Source: Ruthenibacterium lactatiformans (lineage in GTDB: Bacteria > Bacillota > Clostridia > Oscillospirales > Ruminococcaceae). Taken from it: DNA of 64,000 nt. Both the position numbers and the translations under genes were made by a program. Positions 50,147-58,327 of the stretch are shown here, one piece after another. Where the stretch lies: assembly GCF_000949455.1 (NCBI RefSeq), contig NZ_JXXK01000003.1, forward strand, positions 62,001 to 126,000, in the 5' to 3' direction. Position 1 is the stretch's first letter. Each line of letters begins with the position of its first letter. A model generated the notes under the pieces. It was not told the origin of the DNA, made no database searches, and saw nothing but the letters and a program-made list of their open reading frames with translations.

Positions 50147-51160
50147 CTATCGGGTGGAACGGCGCACAATCAGATCCACACCCAGTACATTTCGCACGGG
50201 CGGAGGCAGTTCGCCGTTCTTTTCTTTATAACGAATCTGATGGATCAGGTTTTTTGCGGCCACAGCCCCCATGTCATACAAAGGCTGTGCTACCGTGGAC
50301 AGCGGCGGTTCCACCATCGACGAAAGGCTTACATTGTCAAAACCCAGCACCGAAACATCTTCCGGAATGCGCACTCCCATATCGTGAAGCGCATGCATCA
50401 CCACAAAGGCCTTCGGGTCACTGGTGGTAAAAATGGCGTCCGGCGGCTGCGGCAGGCGCATCACTTCCTGCGTAAGACGGTAAAAACTGTCCACGCCGCT
50501 GGATTCCCGCATCACCAGAGCCTCCTCATAGGGGAGCCCTGCGTCGGAAAGCGCCTGGCAGTATCCGCGATAACGTTCACGGTAAAAATAAAGTTCTTCC
50601 CTGCCATAGGCCAAGGCAATGCGCCTGTGCCCAGTGCGTACCAGGTACTGCACCGCATCGTAGGCGGCCTGGAAACTGTCTACGGCTACAGTGTCAAGCA
50701 CATTGATATCCCGCTCCTCAAAACGGTTCACCAGTACCAGCGGGAATCCTTCGACCCGCAAAGCGCGGATGTGATCGGCCTCCCCAATGTTGGAACACAC
50801 AACGAAGCCGTCGATCCAGCGTGTTTTCATCTTGTCTATGTATGCTTTTTCCACTGCCGCATCCTCATCGGTGTTGCACAGCACCACCGTGAAACCGTTA
50901 CGGCGCGCCACATCCTCCACGCCCCGGGCGATCTCCGGAAAAATCAGGTTCTGTATTGAAGGCACCATGAGGCATATCGTATTGCTGCGGCCCATTTTCA
51001 GGCTTTTGGCCAGTACATTGGGACGGTAATTGGTCTTTTGCACCGCCTCCATCACTTTCTGCCGGGTAGTCTCATTCACATAGCTTTTGCCATTGAGTAC
51101 CCGAGACACCGTGCTGGCGGAAACTCCCGCCAATGTTGCCACATGCTTGATATTCGTCAT
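50147..51160 (-). CDS. LacI-family regulator of the catabolic operon
   Basis: A protein of 337 residues. The HTH reads TNIKHVATLAGVSASTVSRV, hinge PNVLAKSLKMGRSN, then an effector domain with IFTTSDPKAFVVMHAL and SVLGFDNVSLSSMV. It is encoded inside the operon it presumably controls, so induction would be self-adjusting. A matching CpG-centred palindrome lies downstream of the livK-type promoter at 57904-57919. Confidence 0.93.
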   Translation of the reverse strand: MTNIKHVATLAGVSASTVSRVLNGKSYVNETTRQKVMEAVQKTNYRPNVLAKSLKMGRSNTICLMVPSIQNLIFPEIARGVEDVARRNGFTVVLCNTDEDAAVEKAYIDKMKTRWIDGFVVCSNIGEADHIRALRVEGFPLVLVNRFEERDINVLDTVAVDSFQAAYDAVQYLVRTGHRRIALAYGREELYFYRERYRGYCQALSDAGLPYEEALVMRESSGVDSFYRLTQEVMRLPQPPDAIFTTSDPKAFVVMHALHDMGVRIPEDVSVLGFDNVSLSSMVEPPLSTVAQPLYDMGAVAAKNLIHQIRYKEKNGELPPPVRNVLGVDLIVRRSTR

Positions 51161-51210
51161 AGTACGCCCTCCTTGTGGTATGCCGTGATTCCTCTATCCC
51201 GGCAGCGGAT

Positions 51211-52872
51211 TCAGTCCCGCTCCCAATACACAGTAGCGCCGCGGTGGGCGGAGGTGCATTCCTTACGGTACAGCCTCAGCCAGCCGGTGGCGGGTTTCAC
51301 CACAGGCTTCCACAGGGCCTTGCGGGCGTTGAATTCCTCGTCGCTTACTTCCACAGTCAGCGTGCGCGCCTCGATATCGATATGCACCATATCACCGTTG
51401 CGGAGCAGAGCGAGGTTCCCTCCTTCGTAGGCCTCCGGGCTGACGTGGCCGATGGCCAGGCCGCCAGTCGCACCAGAAAAACGCCCGTCGGACACAAGAG
51501 CGATCCTGCTGCCCAAGCCCTTGCCCAGCACAGCCGCCATGAATGTCTCCATATGTGGCATGCCCGGGCTGCCTTTAGGGCCTTCGTAACGAATGACGAC
51601 TACGTCACCCGCCACGATCTCATCGCGCAGGATAGCATGCCAGGCGTCGTCCTGCGAATCGTAGCACTTGGCCGGGCCGCTGAATTTCCAGGCAGCAGGG
51701 TCTACTGCGCTGAACTTTACGATGGCGCTGTCCGTACCGATGTTCCCGTGCAGGACGGCAAGGCCGCCCTGCTCGTGGATCGGGTTCTCTACCGTGTGGA
51801 TAACCTCGGTATTTTTATTCTCAGCCAAAGCCGCTTTGTCGGCGATGGTGCCGAACATGCCCTTGGCAGAGGCATCAATTTTGCCGGCCTTCGCCAGCTC
51901 CTTCACCACGGCACCCAGGCCGCCTGCGGTCTCAAACTCCTCCATGGTATAGGTGGGGTGGTTCGGATAAATGGTGCTGATGACCGGCACCTGACGGCTG
52001 ATGGCATCAAAGGTCTCCGGTGTGATATCACAGCCCACCTGACGTGCCAGCGCAGGGATGTGCAGCACACTGTTGGTGCTTCCGCCCGTGGCCATCATAT
52101 AGCGCACCACATTTTCAAAGCTTTCCTGCCCGATGATGTCGCTGGGGCGCACTTTATTCTTCCACGCCTCCATCACCTGACGCGCTGCAGCGCGGGCCAA
52201 CTCGTGCCAACGGGGCGTCTGGCTCCGGCAGCTTGCCGTGCCATGGGGGGTAAAGCCCAGCACTTCGGCCATGGCACACATCGTGTTAGCTGTGCCCATA
52301 AAGGGGCAGGCGCCCGGTGTGGGGCAAGCGTTCCGCACGATTCCCTTATAGTCCTCTTCGCTCATATCGCCCGCAATGTAGGCGGCATATGCCTGCTTGG
52401 TGTGTGTGAGTGTGAGCATGCGGCCTTTGTAACGGCCCGCAGCCATATAACCGCCGGTAAACATCACTGTCGGGATATTGACGCGCAGCGCACCCATAAG
52501 CATACCGGGTACAACCTTGTCACAGGTGGCCATAATGACCATACCTTCCAGCATGTTCAGCTCCGCAACCGTCTCCACCTCTGTGGAGACCATGTCCCGG
52601 GCAGGCAGTGTATAGCGGTCGCCCGGGGTATTGCTGCAGATACCGTCGCAGATACCCGTGATGGGCAGTTCCAACGCAAGACCCCCGGCCCGATAGATTT
52701 CTTCCTTCATCTCAGCGATAACGTCCTTGAACGGAAAATGGCCGGGATTCATCTCGTTCCATGAATTCACAAGGCCGATGATGGGGCGTTTGGCGTCTTC
52801 TTCCGCTATTCCCATAGCATATAGCAGCGTATTGCGGTGGTCCAGTGATTCTTCATTCCACTCTCGAATCAT
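51211..52872 (-). CDS. IlvD/EDD-family dehydratase, probably for a sugar acid
   Basis: A protein of 553 residues. The Fe-S cysteines are in MATCDKVVPGMLMG and PGACPFMGTANTMC, the Mg-binding Asp/Lys region is ICDGICSNTPGDRY, and the C-terminal swivel has SDGRFSGATGGLAIGHVSPE. Dihydroxy-acid dehydratases of valine synthesis share these features, but here there is no ilv context; neighbours are an importer, LacI regulator and dehydrogenases. A catabolic role removing water from an aldonic or related sugar acid is likelier. It is preceded by GGAAGGATC near the ATG. Confidence 0.88.
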   Translation of the reverse strand: MIREWNEESLDHRNTLLYAMGIAEEDAKRPIIGLVNSWNEMNPGHFPFKDVIAEMKEEIYRAGGLALELPITGICDGICSNTPGDRYTLPARDMVSTEVETVAELNMLEGMVIMATCDKVVPGMLMGALRVNIPTVMFTGGYMAAGRYKGRMLTLTHTKQAYAAYIAGDMSEEDYKGIVRNACPTPGACPFMGTANTMCAMAEVLGFTPHGTASCRSQTPRWHELARAAARQVMEAWKNKVRPSDIIGQESFENVVRYMMATGGSTNSVLHIPALARQVGCDITPETFDAISRQVPVISTIYPNHPTYTMEEFETAGGLGAVVKELAKAGKIDASAKGMFGTIADKAALAENKNTEVIHTVENPIHEQGGLAVLHGNIGTDSAIVKFSAVDPAAWKFSGPAKCYDSQDDAWHAILRDEIVAGDVVVIRYEGPKGSPGMPHMETFMAAVLGKGLGSRIALVSDGRFSGATGGLAIGHVSPEAYEGGNLALLRNGDMVHIDIEARTLTVEVSDEEFNARKALWKPVVKPATGWLRLYRKECTSAHRGATVYWERD

Positions 52873-52920
52873 GGTAGATCCTTCCTTTATTATATCACAT
52901 TGAAAAGCGTCCGTAAGGGG

Positions 52921-53283
52921 TCACTTCTGCATTAAATGAATGGCGAAGCCGCCGATCTGCTCCTTTGCATAGATTACCAGCACCCGTCCATCCGAAAAAT
53001 GCTTTATGCTCTCCTCGTCAAAGGAAAAGCCCTTTTCTTCCAGGTAGCGGCGGGCCGCGGGCAGGTCGGCCGTGGCCAGTGCAAGATGTCCGTGCTCGCC
53101 CCGCCCGGGTTTTTTCATCCATTCGATCTGTGTACCTGTAAACCGTGCATCCGCACTTTCCTTGGCCGGGTTCACAGCCAATTGAAACAAAAGCTCAAAT
53201 TTGTGTGCGCATTCAGCAGCCTGTGCCTCATCCGCACAGTTCACACCTATGTGCACCAGTTCAAAATCAGGAGTATATGCCAT
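52921..53283 (-). CDS. VOC-family protein of the catabolic operon
   Basis: A protein of 120 residues with one glyoxalase/bleomycin-resistance-like domain. Likely metal ligands are His in FELVHIGVN, His in GEHGHLALATAD and a later Glu or His. It resembles epimerase/isomerase-type small VOC proteins more than glyoxalase I, and could handle an enediolate intermediate. It is only 4 bp from livF and 48 bp before the dehydratase gene, with an AT-rich gap that may contain a weak internal promoter. Confidence 0.78.
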   Translation of the reverse strand: MAYTPDFELVHIGVNCADEAQAAECAHKFELLFQLAVNPAKESADARFTGTQIEWMKKPGRGEHGHLALATADLPAARRYLEEKGFSFDEESIKHFSDGRVLVIYAKEQIGGFAIHLMQK

Positions 53284-53286
53284 TTC

Positions 53287-54000
53287 TCAGCCTCCCAGAT
53301 ACGCTTTGCGCACCGCGTCCGAACGCAGGAGTTCATCGCCCGCGCCAGAGAGATTGATCTTCCCGTTCTCCAGAACATAAGCGTAATCGCAAATCCCCAG
53401 CGCCTTGCGCGCGTTCTGTTCCACCAGCAGCACTGTAATGCCTGAGTCGCGGATCTGCCGGATCAAATCGTAGATCTGGTTTACAATGATAGGCGCAAGG
53501 CCCATGGATGGCTCATCCAGCAGAAGGATCTTAGGCCGGCTCATCAAACCGCGTGCCACCGCCAGCATCTGCTGTTCGCCGCCGGAGAGCGTGCCCGCAT
53601 ACTGGTTTTTGCGTTCTTCCAGAATGGGAAACAGCTTATACTGATCCTGCAGATCTTTTTCCAATTCCTTGCCTTTAAACAGATATCCGCCCACCAGCAG
53701 ATTATCCCGGATGGTCAGGCCGGAAAAAGTCTTGCGGCCCTCCGGCACATGCACAATCCCTTTTGCCACGATTTTGTTCGGTTTTTTCGGCAGCGGTTCG
53801 CCCAAAAACTCCACCCTGCCGTTCAACGGCTTCACAAGGCCGGAAATGGTGCGCAGCAGCGTACTCTTTCCGGCGCCGTTCGCGCCGATGATGGAGACGA
53901 TCTGCCCCTGCTCGACCTGAATGCTTACGCCGCGCAGCGCTTCCACATGCCCATAGCTAACCGAAAGGTCCGTCACTTTCAGCATCGGTTCCATTGTCAT
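53287..54000 (-). CDS. livF: Liv-type ABC importer ATPase (LivF)
   Basis: A protein of 237 residues. Walker A GANGAGKST, signature LSGGEQQMLAVARG, Walker B ILLLDEPSMGLAP and the H-loop VLLVEQNARKAL are intact. LivF pairs with LivG on the permease dimer. The start overlaps the livG stop by 4 nt. Confidence 0.95.
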   Translation of the reverse strand: MTMEPMLKVTDLSVSYGHVEALRGVSIQVEQGQIVSIIGANGAGKSTLLRTISGLVKPLNGRVEFLGEPLPKKPNKIVAKGIVHVPEGRKTFSGLTIRDNLLVGGYLFKGKELEKDLQDQYKLFPILEERKNQYAGTLSGGEQQMLAVARGLMSRPKILLLDEPSMGLAPIIVNQIYDLIRQIRDSGITVLLVEQNARKALGICDYAYVLENGKINLSGAGDELLRSDAVRKAYLGG

Positions 54001-54761
54001 TCCTCCTTGCCCAGATAGGCCTCGATGACCTCGGGGTTATGCTGCACCTCGGCAGGGGTGCCCACCGCGATGGTCTTGCCGAAATTCTGCACGTGGATGA
54101 TGTCTGAAATGCTCATGACCAGCTCCAGGCGGTGTTCGATCAGCAGGATACCAAAACCGATCTCCTTGGAAATGCGCTGAATAAGTTCCGTCAGCTCGCT
54201 GACTTCGGTGGGGTTCAGGCCTGCGGCGGGTTCGTCCAGAAGCAGTACCTTTGGTTCGCACATCAGCGCGCGGGCGATCTCGATCCTGCGCTGCATACCG
54301 TAGGAAAGGTTCTCTGGACGCTCGTTCAGGAAATCAGCCATACCCACAATCTCCAGATATTTTCTGCACAGCTCGCGGCCGCGCTTTTCCTCGGCGCGGC
54401 GTCTGGGCGTCGGCACAAGGCCGCCCAGAATGGAATACCGGCTTTGCGGGTCAAAGGCGCACATCACGTTTTCCTCTACGGTCAGGCCCTTGAACAAGCG
54501 GATATTCTGGAATGTCCGGCCCATCCCCAGGCGGGTAATCTTGTACTGCTCGATCTTCGTGATGTCTTGTCCGTTCAGCGTCACAGAACCCTGGTCGGCC
54601 GGATACACGCCGGAAATCACGTTGAAGATCGTCGTCTTGCCCGCGCCGTTGGGACCGATGATGCCGTGGATCTGGCCCGCGTCCGCTGCCAGCGAGAAAT
54701 CCTGAATGGCTTTCACACCGCCAAAGCTCTTATAAATGTTTTTTACTTCCAGCAGCGCCAT
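53997..54761 (-). CDS. livG: Liv-type ABC importer ATPase (LivG)
   Basis: A protein of 254 residues. Walker A GPNGAGKTT, the LivG-type signature LSYGMQRRIEIARAL, Walker B VLLLDEPAAGLNP and the switch His in ILLIEHRLELVM are present. One-base and 4-base overlaps with livM and livF show tight translational coupling. Confidence 0.95.
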   Translation of the reverse strand: MALLEVKNIYKSFGGVKAIQDFSLAADAGQIHGIIGPNGAGKTTIFNVISGVYPADQGSVTLNGQDITKIEQYKITRLGMGRTFQNIRLFKGLTVEENVMCAFDPQSRYSILGGLVPTPRRRAEEKRGRELCRKYLEIVGMADFLNERPENLSYGMQRRIEIARALMCEPKVLLLDEPAAGLNPTEVSELTELIQRISKEIGFGILLIEHRLELVMSISDIIHVQNFGKTIAVGTPAEVQHNPEVIEAYLGKEE

Positions 54762-55642
54762 CAGTTTTCCTCCTTTTTCAAGCCCAGCTTCCGTTTCAGC
54801 TTACGTGCAGAACGGGCAATGTCACGCGGGGTAAATTCCCATTCGCCCAGCAGGCCCGAGGGCTTGAAGTTGATGATAAGCAGCACCAACACCGCATAAA
54901 TGACATAGCGGTAGTTCTGCAATCCGCGCAGGACCTGCGGCAACGCACTAAGGATGAACGCCCCCAGCGTGGAACCTGTAAGGCTGTTGACGCCGCCGAA
55001 AAACACCATGATGACCCAGTCGGCACTTTTTTTCCAGCCGAATCCAGTGGGATCCACATAAGACATATAAAACGCATACAGACAGCCGGAATATGCCGTC
55101 AGCGCAACACTCAGCAGGAACGCAGTCATCTTGATGCGGATGACGTTGATGCCCATAGCCTTTGCAGCCAGCTCGTCCCCTCTAAGCGCGATGCACTGTC
55201 GCCCGTATTTGCTTGATTTGAAAAAAGCCACCAGCGCGATAGCCAAAACAGCCGACACGGCGGCTATGGTGAGTGTGGTCTTGCGCGGAATTCCCGTAAA
55301 GCCCGAAGCACCGCCTGTCAGGCTGGTCATACGGTTGAGCAGCGCGGCGATGGCCTCGCCGAACCCAAGCGTTACAAGCGAGATATAATCGCGGCGCAGG
55401 CGCACCACCGGGTAGCCGATGAGATATCCCACCAGCGTGGCCAGCGCCACGGCGATGATGATAGCCGGGACAAGCGGCATATGCGCCTTGACCACCAAAA
55501 GCCCCGAAGCATAGGAGCCGATAGCCATAAAGGCTGCCTGCCCCAGGCTGAACATCCCCGTAAGGCCAGTAAGTACATAGACCCCGGCCACGGCGATAAG
55601 CGTGATGAACACCTGCGTAAGGATGTTGGATACCAATGCCAT
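54761..55642 (-). CDS. livM: Liv-type ABC importer permease (LivM)
   Basis: A protein of 293 residues with about eight membrane helices. Family segments include GQAAFMAIGSYASGLL, the EAA-like LVTLGFGEAIAALLNR and GGVNSLTGSTLGAFIL near the C-terminus. It ends at the livG start with a one-base overlap. Confidence 0.94.
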   Translation of the reverse strand: MALVSNILTQVFITLIAVAGVYVLTGLTGMFSLGQAAFMAIGSYASGLLVVKAHMPLVPAIIIAVALATLVGYLIGYPVVRLRRDYISLVTLGFGEAIAALLNRMTSLTGGASGFTGIPRKTTLTIAAVSAVLAIALVAFFKSSKYGRQCIALRGDELAAKAMGINVIRIKMTAFLLSVALTAYSGCLYAFYMSYVDPTGFGWKKSADWVIMVFFGGVNSLTGSTLGAFILSALPQVLRGLQNYRYVIYAVLVLLIINFKPSGLLGEWEFTPRDIARSARKLKRKLGLKKEEN

Positions 55643-55657
55643 AATCTGTTTTCCCCC

Positions 55658-56530
55658 TTACGCCTTTTCCTGGATGTTGCTGCCTGCGATGCCCTGAGGC
55701 CGCACCAGCAGAAACACAAGCATGATGGCGAATGTTGCAATCGTGGAATAGCCCGATCCCAACATACTCAAAAGTATTGTCTCAGTAAGGCCCAGCAGCA
55801 CCGCGCCGATGATGGCGCCCGTCAGGCTGCCCAGACCACCGATGACCGAGGCGATGAAGCCCTTGACGACCAGGCTTCCCAGCGTGGGATACAATGTATA
55901 TTTGATGCCCAGGAACACGCCTGCCACACCGGCCAACAAGCCGGAGATGACAAATGTGAGCTGGATGATCCGGGTCGAATCGATCCCCATAAGCTGAGCC
56001 GTGTCCCGGTCGAAAGAAACAGCGCGCAGTGCGCGGCCCAGACGTGTTTTCTGAATCACATAGCCAAGGATGACCAGCGCCGCCAAGCTGATGATGCACA
56101 TCATGGCATCGCTGGCAGAGATGACCAGGCTGCCCACCTTGATGGTGGAATTTTTGAAAAAGCCCGGAAAGTTGTAAAAGTTTGAACCCACCTTGATGGT
56201 CACAAGGCCCTCATAGAGCGTGCCCAGCGTAATGGAGGACACAAAAAAATAAGTAGGAGAAGAATGGTTCAAAGTGATACGGCGGAACCCGAAAAATTCG
56301 CCGAAGAGCGCAATGACGGCGCCCGCGGCCGCAGCGGCAACCAGGGTAGCGGTGAGTCCCATCCCCTTGGATGATACCAGAAAATAGGCAACGAACGCTG
56401 CGGCCGTCATGGTCGCGCCGTGTGAAAAGTTGGAAAATTTCAAAACATTAAAGATGAGCGCAAAACCGGTAGCAATCAGCGCATAGACAGAGCCCGTCGC
56501 CAGGCCGTTAATCAAAATCTGCAGCGACAT
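55658..56530 (-). CDS. livH: Liv-type ABC importer permease (LivH)
   Basis: A protein of 290 residues. It begins SLQILINGLATGSVYALIAT, typical of LivH, with a late GGLGSLTGAIIGAVLLG motif and about eight membrane helices. ATG 56530 is supported by GGGGGAGG 7 nt upstream; a longer frame from 56584 would include the attenuator hairpin. Confidence 0.94.
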   Translation of the reverse strand: MSLQILINGLATGSVYALIATGFALIFNVLKFSNFSHGATMTAAAFVAYFLVSSKGMGLTATLVAAAAAGAVIALFGEFFGFRRITLNHSSPTYFFVSSITLGTLYEGLVTIKVGSNFYNFPGFFKNSTIKVGSLVISASDAMMCIISLAALVILGYVIQKTRLGRALRAVSFDRDTAQLMGIDSTRIIQLTFVISGLLAGVAGVFLGIKYTLYPTLGSLVVKGFIASVIGGLGSLTGAIIGAVLLGLTETILLSMLGSGYSTIATFAIMLVFLLVRPQGIAGSNIQEKA

Positions 56531-56553
56531 GTAGTAGCCTCCCCCAAAAACAT

Positions 56554-56598
56554 GGAACGGGCCCCATCGCAGGGGATTCCGCAATGAGGGCCCGTTCC
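56554..56598 (-). terminator. Attenuator between the binding-protein gene and livH
   Basis: GGAACGGGCCC/GGGCCCGTTCC (56554-56564 and 56588-56598) is followed on the minus strand by ATGTTTTT. Partial termination here would give more binding protein than permease. Confidence 0.8.
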
Positions 56599-56623
56599 GT
56601 CAAGACCGATCCGGAACACCCGA

Positions 56624-57820
56624 TCAGCCGGCAAATTCCTCCAGCATGACCGGAGTCTGGTTGTCATAGGTGTACATAAACATACCCATGCCGTCGGGCA
56701 TGTGGGTCTCGGGGTCGATGGTAACGGTACCCGTCAGGCCCTTGAAATCCTTCACATTCTCAATTGCAGACAGCAGAGCCGCCGCGTCATCCAAGCCTGC
56801 TTCTTCGATGCACTGTTTGGCGATCATCACAACGTCATAGCCCAGGAAATACTTGTTGACAGCGCTCACCTTATCCTCTACGGCCGCAGCCATCTCAGCC
56901 GTAGTGGGGTCATCGGTATTGATGTTGTTGATGTAATAGATATTGGAACAGTCTCCACCGTACGTGGTGTTAAAAGAGGGTGCCGCATCAAGGCCGCAAA
57001 CAATTTTGCCTTCATAGCCCAGTTCTGTCGCAGCCGTCACGATGGCCACCAGCTGCTGGGTATAGTTCGGGCAGTAGATCGCGTCCACTCCCGCCGATAC
57101 AATGGGCTGCAGCAGAGTTTTGTAATCGGTGTCAGCGGCGCCGTAGGCCACGACAAGGCTGTCATCGACCGTGATGCCGTCGGCGGCGAGCTGTTCAATA
57201 AACGGATCCAGCAGAGACACGGAATAGCTGTTTTCCTGATTGTAAATGATGCCGAAAGTCTTCAGGTCATTTTTCACGGCGAAAGAAGCCATGATCTGGC
57301 CCTGGGTCGTGGCACTGGGCTGGAAGCAGAACATATTCTTATAGGGGGTTCCGTCCTCTTTCAACTGGCAGTTGGGGTCAAGTGCAAAGCCCATAACGGG
57401 GACGTCATAATCCTCAGAGGTCTCCTTGATGGCATTGGCGATGTTGGCGACCGGGGGACCGACGATTAACGAAACGTTGTCCACCGTGACGGCGGTGATG
57501 TATGCGTTGACCGCTTCCGTCACGTCGCCTTTGGTGTCATAGGTCTTCATCACGACCGTCTTGCCGCCAATACCGCCTGCAGCGTTAATCTCGTCAACAG
57601 CTGCCTGGGCGCCTGCCTGAACGGACATGCCGAGCGCCGAAGTGGCGCCGGTGATATCCTGCAGGCAGCCGATTACGATCTCTCCGCCCTCCGCAGCGGG
57701 TTCGGCCGCGCCGGTACCGGACGCCGGGGTGCTGGCAGGGGTACTGCTGGAGGTGCCGCCGCAGGCGACCATTGCAAAAGTCATAACGAGCGCAAGAGTA
57801 ATTGCAAGGAACTTTTTCAT
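56624..57820 (-). CDS. livK: Liv-type substrate-binding lipoprotein
   Basis: A protein of 398 residues. The lipobox FAMVAC (Cys20) is followed by a Ser/Thr/Pro-rich tether and a type I periplasmic-binding fold (EIVIGCLQDITGATSALGMS near residue 47, GGKTVVMKTYDTKGDVTEAV). Liv-type receptors bind branched-chain amino acids but also many carboxylates, aromatics and polyols; the catabolic neighbours argue for a non-amino-acid ligand here. AAAGGAG lies 9 nt before the ATG. First gene of the operon. Confidence 0.92.
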   Translation of the reverse strand: MKKFLAITLALVMTFAMVACGGTSSSTPASTPASGTGAAEPAAEGGEIVIGCLQDITGATSALGMSVQAGAQAAVDEINAAGGIGGKTVVMKTYDTKGDVTEAVNAYITAVTVDNVSLIVGPPVANIANAIKETSEDYDVPVMGFALDPNCQLKEDGTPYKNMFCFQPSATTQGQIMASFAVKNDLKTFGIIYNQENSYSVSLLDPFIEQLAADGITVDDSLVVAYGAADTDYKTLLQPIVSAGVDAIYCPNYTQQLVAIVTAATELGYEGKIVCGLDAAPSFNTTYGGDCSNIYYINNINTDDPTTAEMAAAVEDKVSAVNKYFLGYDVVMIAKQCIEEAGLDDAAALLSAIENVKDFKGLTGTVTIDPETHMPDGMGMFMYTYDNQTPVMLEEFAG

Positions 57821-57847
57821 GGTGCTATTCTCCTTTTAAAATTATTT

Positions 57848-57863
57848 ATTGCGGAACCGCAAT
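57848..57863. repeat. Palindrome in the livK leader
   Basis: ATTGCGG-AA-CCGCAAT is a perfect 7-bp inverted repeat 28 bp upstream of the livK start. It could be a second operator or an mRNA hairpin near the ribosome site. Confidence 0.45.
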
Positions 57864-57903
57864 AATGGCTGGTTCAAAAGGGTTTCCACCCGTTTCCTAT
57901 TTT

Positions 57904-57919
57904 CTGCAATCGTTTGCAG
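57904..57919. promoter_or_regulatory. LacI-type operator of the catabolic operon
   Basis: CTGCAATCGTTTGCAG is a 16-bp palindrome with one mismatched pair and a central CpG. It lies in the 5' leader of livK, about 70 bp downstream of the predicted promoter. Confidence 0.55.
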
Positions 57920-57991
57920 AATTTAAAATTAAAAAAATCCAAGCAGTATGCGCAAACATAATGGCAAAACTCACTTAAATTCTGAGCATAT

Positions 57992-58019
57992 TTTATACTT
58001 GATTTTTCACATGTGTCAA
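57992..58019 (-). promoter_or_regulatory. Promoter of the 13-gene catabolic operon
   Basis: TTGACA (58014-58019) and TATAAA (57992-57997) are 16 bp apart on the minus strand, leaving a leader of about 165 nt. The rest of 58020-58246 is AT-rich and holds no recognisable gene. Confidence 0.55.
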
Positions 58020-58246
58020 TACTCTTCTGTTTTTTTCGGAAATTCGACCAAAACTAAGTATGAAAAGGTTTGCATATCGCCAAATAATATTTCAAATGGT
58101 TACAAAATTATCAAACTTATCACCCGCTTTTGGGAAGCACGCCGCGAACCAGATTCCAAGAAACGAGAGTGGTTCTGTATGCAGTGCCGCAATATTTTCA
58201 GAAACGTCCGCTCCTTTCCTGATGCGGGGAGTCTTTTCCATCCCTC

Positions 58247-58275
58247 AAAAAAACCGGGCCGTTTTTACGGCCCGG
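58247..58275 (-). terminator. Terminator after the polytopic membrane protein gene
   Basis: CCGGGCCGT/ACGGCCCGG with a 4-nt loop (58254-58275) is followed on the minus strand by seven T. Confidence 0.92.
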
Positions 58276-58327
58276 CTTAAATATTTTCAGCATCAAAAAT
58301 CGGTCGTTCCTCCCCCCAAAAACAGCC

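Noticed and set aside
51211..52872. Valine/isoleucine biosynthetic ilvD
   Set aside because: No other ilv or leu genes are present; it is embedded in a LacI-controlled transport and dehydrogenase operon, so a catabolic dehydratase is likelier.
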